Assembly (NCBI GenBank): GCA_020060215.1
Contig: JAGVAP010000074.1
Span: forward strand, 62,001-126,000
Source: Deltaproteobacteria bacterium
GTDB taxonomy: Bacteria > Desulfobacterota > DSM-4660 > Desulfatiglandales > HGW-15
DNA length: 64,000 nt
Direction of reading: 5' to 3'
In this document: positions 61,054 to 64,000 of the stretch, piece after piece
Position numbering within the stretch: position 1 is the first letter of the stretch
Layout: every line of letters begins with the position of its first letter
Translations under genes and position numbers: made by a program
Notes under the pieces: generated by a model
Seen by the model: the letters and a program-made list of their open reading frames with translations, nothing else
Told to the model about the DNA's origin: nothing
Databases searched by the model: none

Positions 61054-62469
61054 ATGGACGAGAGATCCTATGGGAAGGAAGATCTGCTGAAGGTTCTTCC
61101 GCCGGAGTGGCCGGTCGATCTGCGGCCGGACATCCGGAGAGAAATCCTTGCCACCGGACGCAAGATCGTCGTGCTGGATGACGATCCCACGGGGACCCAG
61201 ACGGTCCACTCGATCCCGGTCCTGACGGAATGGGACGAAGCGAGCCTTTTCTCCGAGCTGTTGGATGATCCCCCCCTCTTCTATATCCTCACGAACTCCA
61301 GGAGCCTTCCTCTCGCCGAGGCGCGGTTGCTCAATGAAGAGATCGGCCGCAATCTGGCCCTTGCAGGGAAGAGGGCCGGAAGGGAATTCGTGGTCGTGAG
61401 CCGGAGCGATTCCACGCTTCGGGGCCACTTCCCCGGGGAGGTCGAGGCCCTGGCCGAATCCCTGGGGGGGAGGTTCGATGCCTGGATCATTGTCCCCTTT
61501 TTCCTGGAAGGCGGGCGGTTCACGATCGACGATATCCACTATGTGGATGAAAAGGGGGTGCTGGTTCCAGCAGGGCAGACGCAGTTTGCCCGGGACGCGG
61601 TTTTCGGCTACCGCGCCTCCAACCTTCGCCGGTGGGTGGAAGAAAAGACCGGAGGCCGATCTTCCTCAACCGAGGTCGTCTCCATCTCCATCGAGGACCT
61701 CCGAAGGGGCGGACCTGAGAGGGTCGCCGAGCGACTGAAGCCTCTTCGCCAAGAGACGCCTTGCGTGGTCAATGCCGCTTCCTATCGAGACATGGAGGTC
61801 TTTGTCCGCGGTCTTCTGGACTCCGAGGCTCAGGGCGGGAGATTCCTGTATCGGACCGCCGCCTCCTTCGTGCAGGTGCGGGCAGGCATTCCACCCCGGC
61901 CCCTGCTCTCCCGAGAGGAGATGGGGCTCCCCCAGCACGGGGGTGGCCTCGTCGTGATCGGTTCCCATATCCAGAAGACGACGAGCCAGCTCCATGCCCT
62001 GTTGAAGGTCCCCGGAATCACCGGCCTGGAGTTGGATGTGGAAAAGATGCTCGATGAGCACTCGAGGGCCATCGAGCTCCCCCGCATGGCACGGCTGGTG
62101 GAGAATGATCTGAACGACTCCAGGGACGTGGTGGTCTACACCACCCGAAGGCTGCATACGGCGGCCGACCCGCTGTCGAATCTCTTGATCGGCCACAAAG
62201 TATCCGAGGCCGTCGTCTCCCTGCTGGGCATGATCTCCGCCACACCGCGGTACCTGCTTGCAAAGGGAGGCATCACCGCGAGCGATGTCGCAACCCGGGG
62301 ACTGCACGTCAAAAGGGCAATGGTGCTCGGCCAGATCCTGCCCGGGGTGCCCGTGTGGCGCCTGGGGGCAGAGAGCCGTTACCCCGGGCTCTCCTACATC
62401 GTCTTCCCCGGGAATGTCGGGTCCGATGAGGCCCTGGTCGATGTGGTGACCGCGCTCCGAAAAGGCTAG
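61054..62469 (+). CDS. four-carbon acid sugar kinase family protein (DUF1537)
   Basis: ATP-dependent kinase of the OtnK/DtnK family (471 residues), which phosphorylates four-carbon sugar acids such as threonate or erythronate. Family motifs are VVLDDDPTGTQTVHS at the N-terminus, SRSDSTLRGHFPGEVEA, GLVVIGSHIQKTTSQLHAL, and the C-terminal LLAKGGITASDVATRGL with the nucleotide-binding region. No partner aldolase, dehydrogenase or isomerase gene is nearby, so the exact substrate cannot be inferred. An ATG at 61054 follows GGTGAATC without a strong ribosome binding site. Confidence 0.88.
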   Translation: MDERSYGKEDLLKVLPPEWPVDLRPDIRREILATGRKIVVLDDDPTGTQTVHSIPVLTEWDEASLFSELLDDPPLFYILTNSRSLPLAEARLLNEEIGRNLALAGKRAGREFVVVSRSDSTLRGHFPGEVEALAESLGGRFDAWIIVPFFLEGGRFTIDDIHYVDEKGVLVPAGQTQFARDAVFGYRASNLRRWVEEKTGGRSSSTEVVSISIEDLRRGGPERVAERLKPLRQETPCVVNAASYRDMEVFVRGLLDSEAQGGRFLYRTAASFVQVRAGIPPRPLLSREEMGLPQHGGGLVVIGSHIQKTTSQLHALLKVPGITGLELDVEKMLDEHSRAIELPRMARLVENDLNDSRDVVVYTTRRLHTAADPLSNLLIGHKVSEAVVSLLGMISATPRYLLAKGGITASDVATRGLHVKRAMVLGQILPGVPVWRLGAESRYPGLSYIVFPGNVGSDEALVDVVTALRKG

Positions 62470-62913
62470 GTCTCCCGCGGTGGGGAGGTCTGAGGGAGGT
62501 TGAGCTTCACGCCTCTGCAGGATGGAGACAACGGCTTGTGGTCTTTGCCTCCGGCCTTCAACCTCTGGTATGAAACTTCGTCATGTCAGGTGTCAGGTTT
62601 CGGGTGTCAGCCCCGGTAGTCCATCCATTTCCTGACACCTGACACCCCGTAAAGTTTCCTGTTCCATCAAACAGGCCTCGGCCGGCGGCCCCACTGACTT
62701 CCAGCCTCCCCTCCACCCCTCAAACCTCCACCTTCGAGCTTTAACCTCCAGCCTTGACCTTGGTCTTGGAACGGATGTTGTTGCCTCCAACCTCAAGGCC
62801 CGAAAGGGCCGCTCCTCCCAACCCTTGCCTCTCTTATTCGTCTTGCTTTTTTCCCCCCCGTTGGTTAATGTTCCTAGCATTTATGACCCCACTATGGAGA
62901 TCTCCCTCACATC
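62470..62913. repeat. word-like repeat block before the phosphoesterase
   Basis: This gap is almost entirely repetitive. TGTCAGGTGTCAGG (62584-62597) and CCTGACACCTGACA (62631-62644) form a perfect 14-base inverted repeat around a 33-base loop. From about 62700 the sequence runs CCTCCCCTCCACCCCTCAAA, CCTCCACCTTCGAGCTTTAA and CCTCCAGCCTTGACCTTGG. No gene is seen. Confidence 0.65.
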
Positions 62914-63783
62914 ATGCTTGTTCGATTAGGGATCATCGGCGCTCTTGCACTGGCTGCAAGGAAGGGATTTCTAAACAGCCGCGACCTGCAGCTCATTGAA
63001 ATCGACATAGGCCTGGAAAACCTGCCCGCCTCTTTCGACGGTCTTCGAATCGGTCATATGACGGACATCCACGCCGGCCCCCTGGTCCCGCGAGAGCTCA
63101 TCCGGGAGGGGGTGGATCTGGTCATGGGGGCGCGCCCGGACCTGATCGTCCTCACAGGGGATTTCATGAACGGCAACCGGGGAATCCTCCGACCCAACAA
63201 CGGCAGCTTCAAGCAGCACCACTACGACTACTGCATCGAGGAGTTGCAGCGGCTGAATGCCCCCTTCGGGGTCTTCGGCGTCATGGGGAACCACGATTTC
63301 TGGAGCGGGAAGAAGCTGGCGGAGGCGATCGTCGAGGACCTCGGCAGCATCGGAATCCGGATGTTGAGAAACGAGTCGGTCGTTCTGGAGAACGGCGGCG
63401 ACCGTCTCTACCTGCTCGGGGTGGACGACTATTGGCAGGATTCCTACGACCTCAAGCGGGCCACAAGATCCGTTCCGCGGGAGGGGTGCCGTATCCTGCT
63501 CTCCCACAACCCTGACGTGAATGAAGACATCACGAGGATGCAGGAGCATATAGACCTGGTGGTCTCCGGCCACACCCATGGCGGTCAGATCGTACTGCCC
63601 GTGTTGGGCTTCCCCTACCTGCTCTCCCCCTTCGGGCAGAAGTATCGGGCAGGCCTCGTCAGGGACCACCGGAGGCAGACCTATATCAGTTGCGGCCTCG
63701 GCGCCTATCTCGCCCCGATCCGTCTGAACTGCCCCCCCGACGTGTCCGTTCTGACCCTCTACCGGCAGGCGGCTGATGCCTAA
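62914..63783 (+). CDS. calcineurin-like metallophosphoesterase
   Basis: A 289-residue metallophosphoesterase with a hydrophobic N-terminus (LVRLGIIGALALAA) that could be a membrane anchor. All five metal-binding blocks are visible: GHMTDIHAG (DxH), VLTGDFMNG (GD), VMGNHDFW (GNHD), LLSHNPDV (H), and SGHTHGGQIVLPV (GHTH). It resembles the YkuE/YaeI group, some members of which cleave lipid-linked substrates such as UDP-diacylglucosamine. The specific substrate is unknown. Confidence 0.9.
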   Translation: MLVRLGIIGALALAARKGFLNSRDLQLIEIDIGLENLPASFDGLRIGHMTDIHAGPLVPRELIREGVDLVMGARPDLIVLTGDFMNGNRGILRPNNGSFKQHHYDYCIEELQRLNAPFGVFGVMGNHDFWSGKKLAEAIVEDLGSIGIRMLRNESVVLENGGDRLYLLGVDDYWQDSYDLKRATRSVPREGCRILLSHNPDVNEDITRMQEHIDLVVSGHTHGGQIVLPVLGFPYLLSPFGQKYRAGLVRDHRRQTYISCGLGAYLAPIRLNCPPDVSVLTLYRQAADA

Positions 63784-64000
63784 TTGCACCCTGGGGCGGC
63801 CACGCCCGGCGGGGCCACGCATCGGAACGAATCCATCTATTTCAGGAGAGGATCAGGGAACAGGGTGGGGGTGGAGCCCTGCTCTTCTACTCGAGGGATG
63901 TCTATTACTTCTCCGGGACCGCCAGACCGGGCCATATTCGTCGCGGAGGAGACTTCTTGCGGTCTTTTCTTCTGTAGCAGCAAGCTCCTGCTTGCGATGA
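63784..64000. other. right-edge sequence, no gene supported
   Basis: A frame open to the right edge begins inside the phosphoesterase stop region (63776) but encodes a low-quality Arg/Gly-rich product and is probably chance. A small inverted repeat GCAAGC-TCCT-GCTTGC (63980-63995) lies near the edge. Confidence 0.3.

Noticed and set aside
63776..64000. Plus-strand frame running off the right edge
   Set aside because: It starts inside the end of the phosphoesterase gene without a ribosome binding site and encodes low-quality Arg/Gly-rich sequence.

Overview
The window is GC-rich and gene-dense. It looks like the chromosome of a motile, anaerobic Gram-negative bacterium, most likely a member of the Desulfobacterota (former Deltaproteobacteria). 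The reasons are a selenocysteine-type, Tat-exported formate dehydrogenase, a CheX/CheD/CheZ-containing chemotaxis operon, sigma-54 and sigma-28 promoter architecture, and FlaG/FliS/FliD-type flagellar filament genes. This assignment is inference from gene content; there is no rRNA or other marker. No rRNA, tRNA, CRISPR array, IS element or prophage was seen.

Layout. (1) About 1-16.8 kb is a glycosylation island: an MptE/MAF-like protein cut by the left edge, TPR-GT4, a GT41 O-GlcNAc-transferase-like protein on the opposite strand, three GT9 enzymes, a B12-type radical SAM protein, a GT4 and two paralogous GT2-TPR proteins, mostly joined by ATGA overlaps. It ends directly upstream of flagellin, so flagellin is the obvious candidate substrate. 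(2) About 16.9-26.9 kb holds fliC, an unusually large fliD with a triplicated inner domain, fliS, flaG, a REC-SHOCT protein, a REC-GAF-HD-GYP protein, a PilZ protein and a histidine-kinase-like protein. Three sites upstream of fliC, fliD and flaG match sigma-28 promoters with one common spacing, and a sigma-54 site precedes the PilZ gene. (3) About 26.9-36.6 kb, minus strand, is a chemotaxis operon (cheD, an M23 fragment, a secreted protein, cheZ, cheY, cheA, cheD, HDOD, cheY-like, cheX, cheB), with a sigma-54-type site upstream of its first gene. A separate unknown gene at its far end has its own sigma-54 site. No cheW, cheR or receptor gene is present.

(4) About 37-43.8 kb is mixed metabolism: DegT-type aminotransferase, glutamine-dependent NAD synthase, CaCA antiporter, and a PadR regulator paired with a three-part membrane/flavodoxin/SCP2 fusion. 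(5) About 44.1-48 kb encodes the selenocysteine formate dehydrogenase catalytic subunit (in-frame UGA followed by a SECIS-like hairpin) and its ferredoxin-like subunit. A GNAT enzyme, a dehydrogenase gene remnant, a UbiA-type prenyltransferase and a phosphodiesterase resembling members of ebo clusters follow. (6) About 51.4-54.5 kb is one large, unassigned glycosidase-like protein. (7) About 54.6-60.7 kb is a sigma-54-type operon of secreted proteins (winged helix, lipoprotein, small secreted protein, two paralogous exported proteins, one ending in LysM and SPOR-like regions), next to an enhancer-binding protein with a GAFTSA loop. This is the best candidate for an undescribed system. (8) The right end holds a DUF1537 kinase and a metallophosphoesterase.

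Many intergenic gaps carry degenerate, word-like repeats in several families, some recurring in opposite orientation at distant loci.
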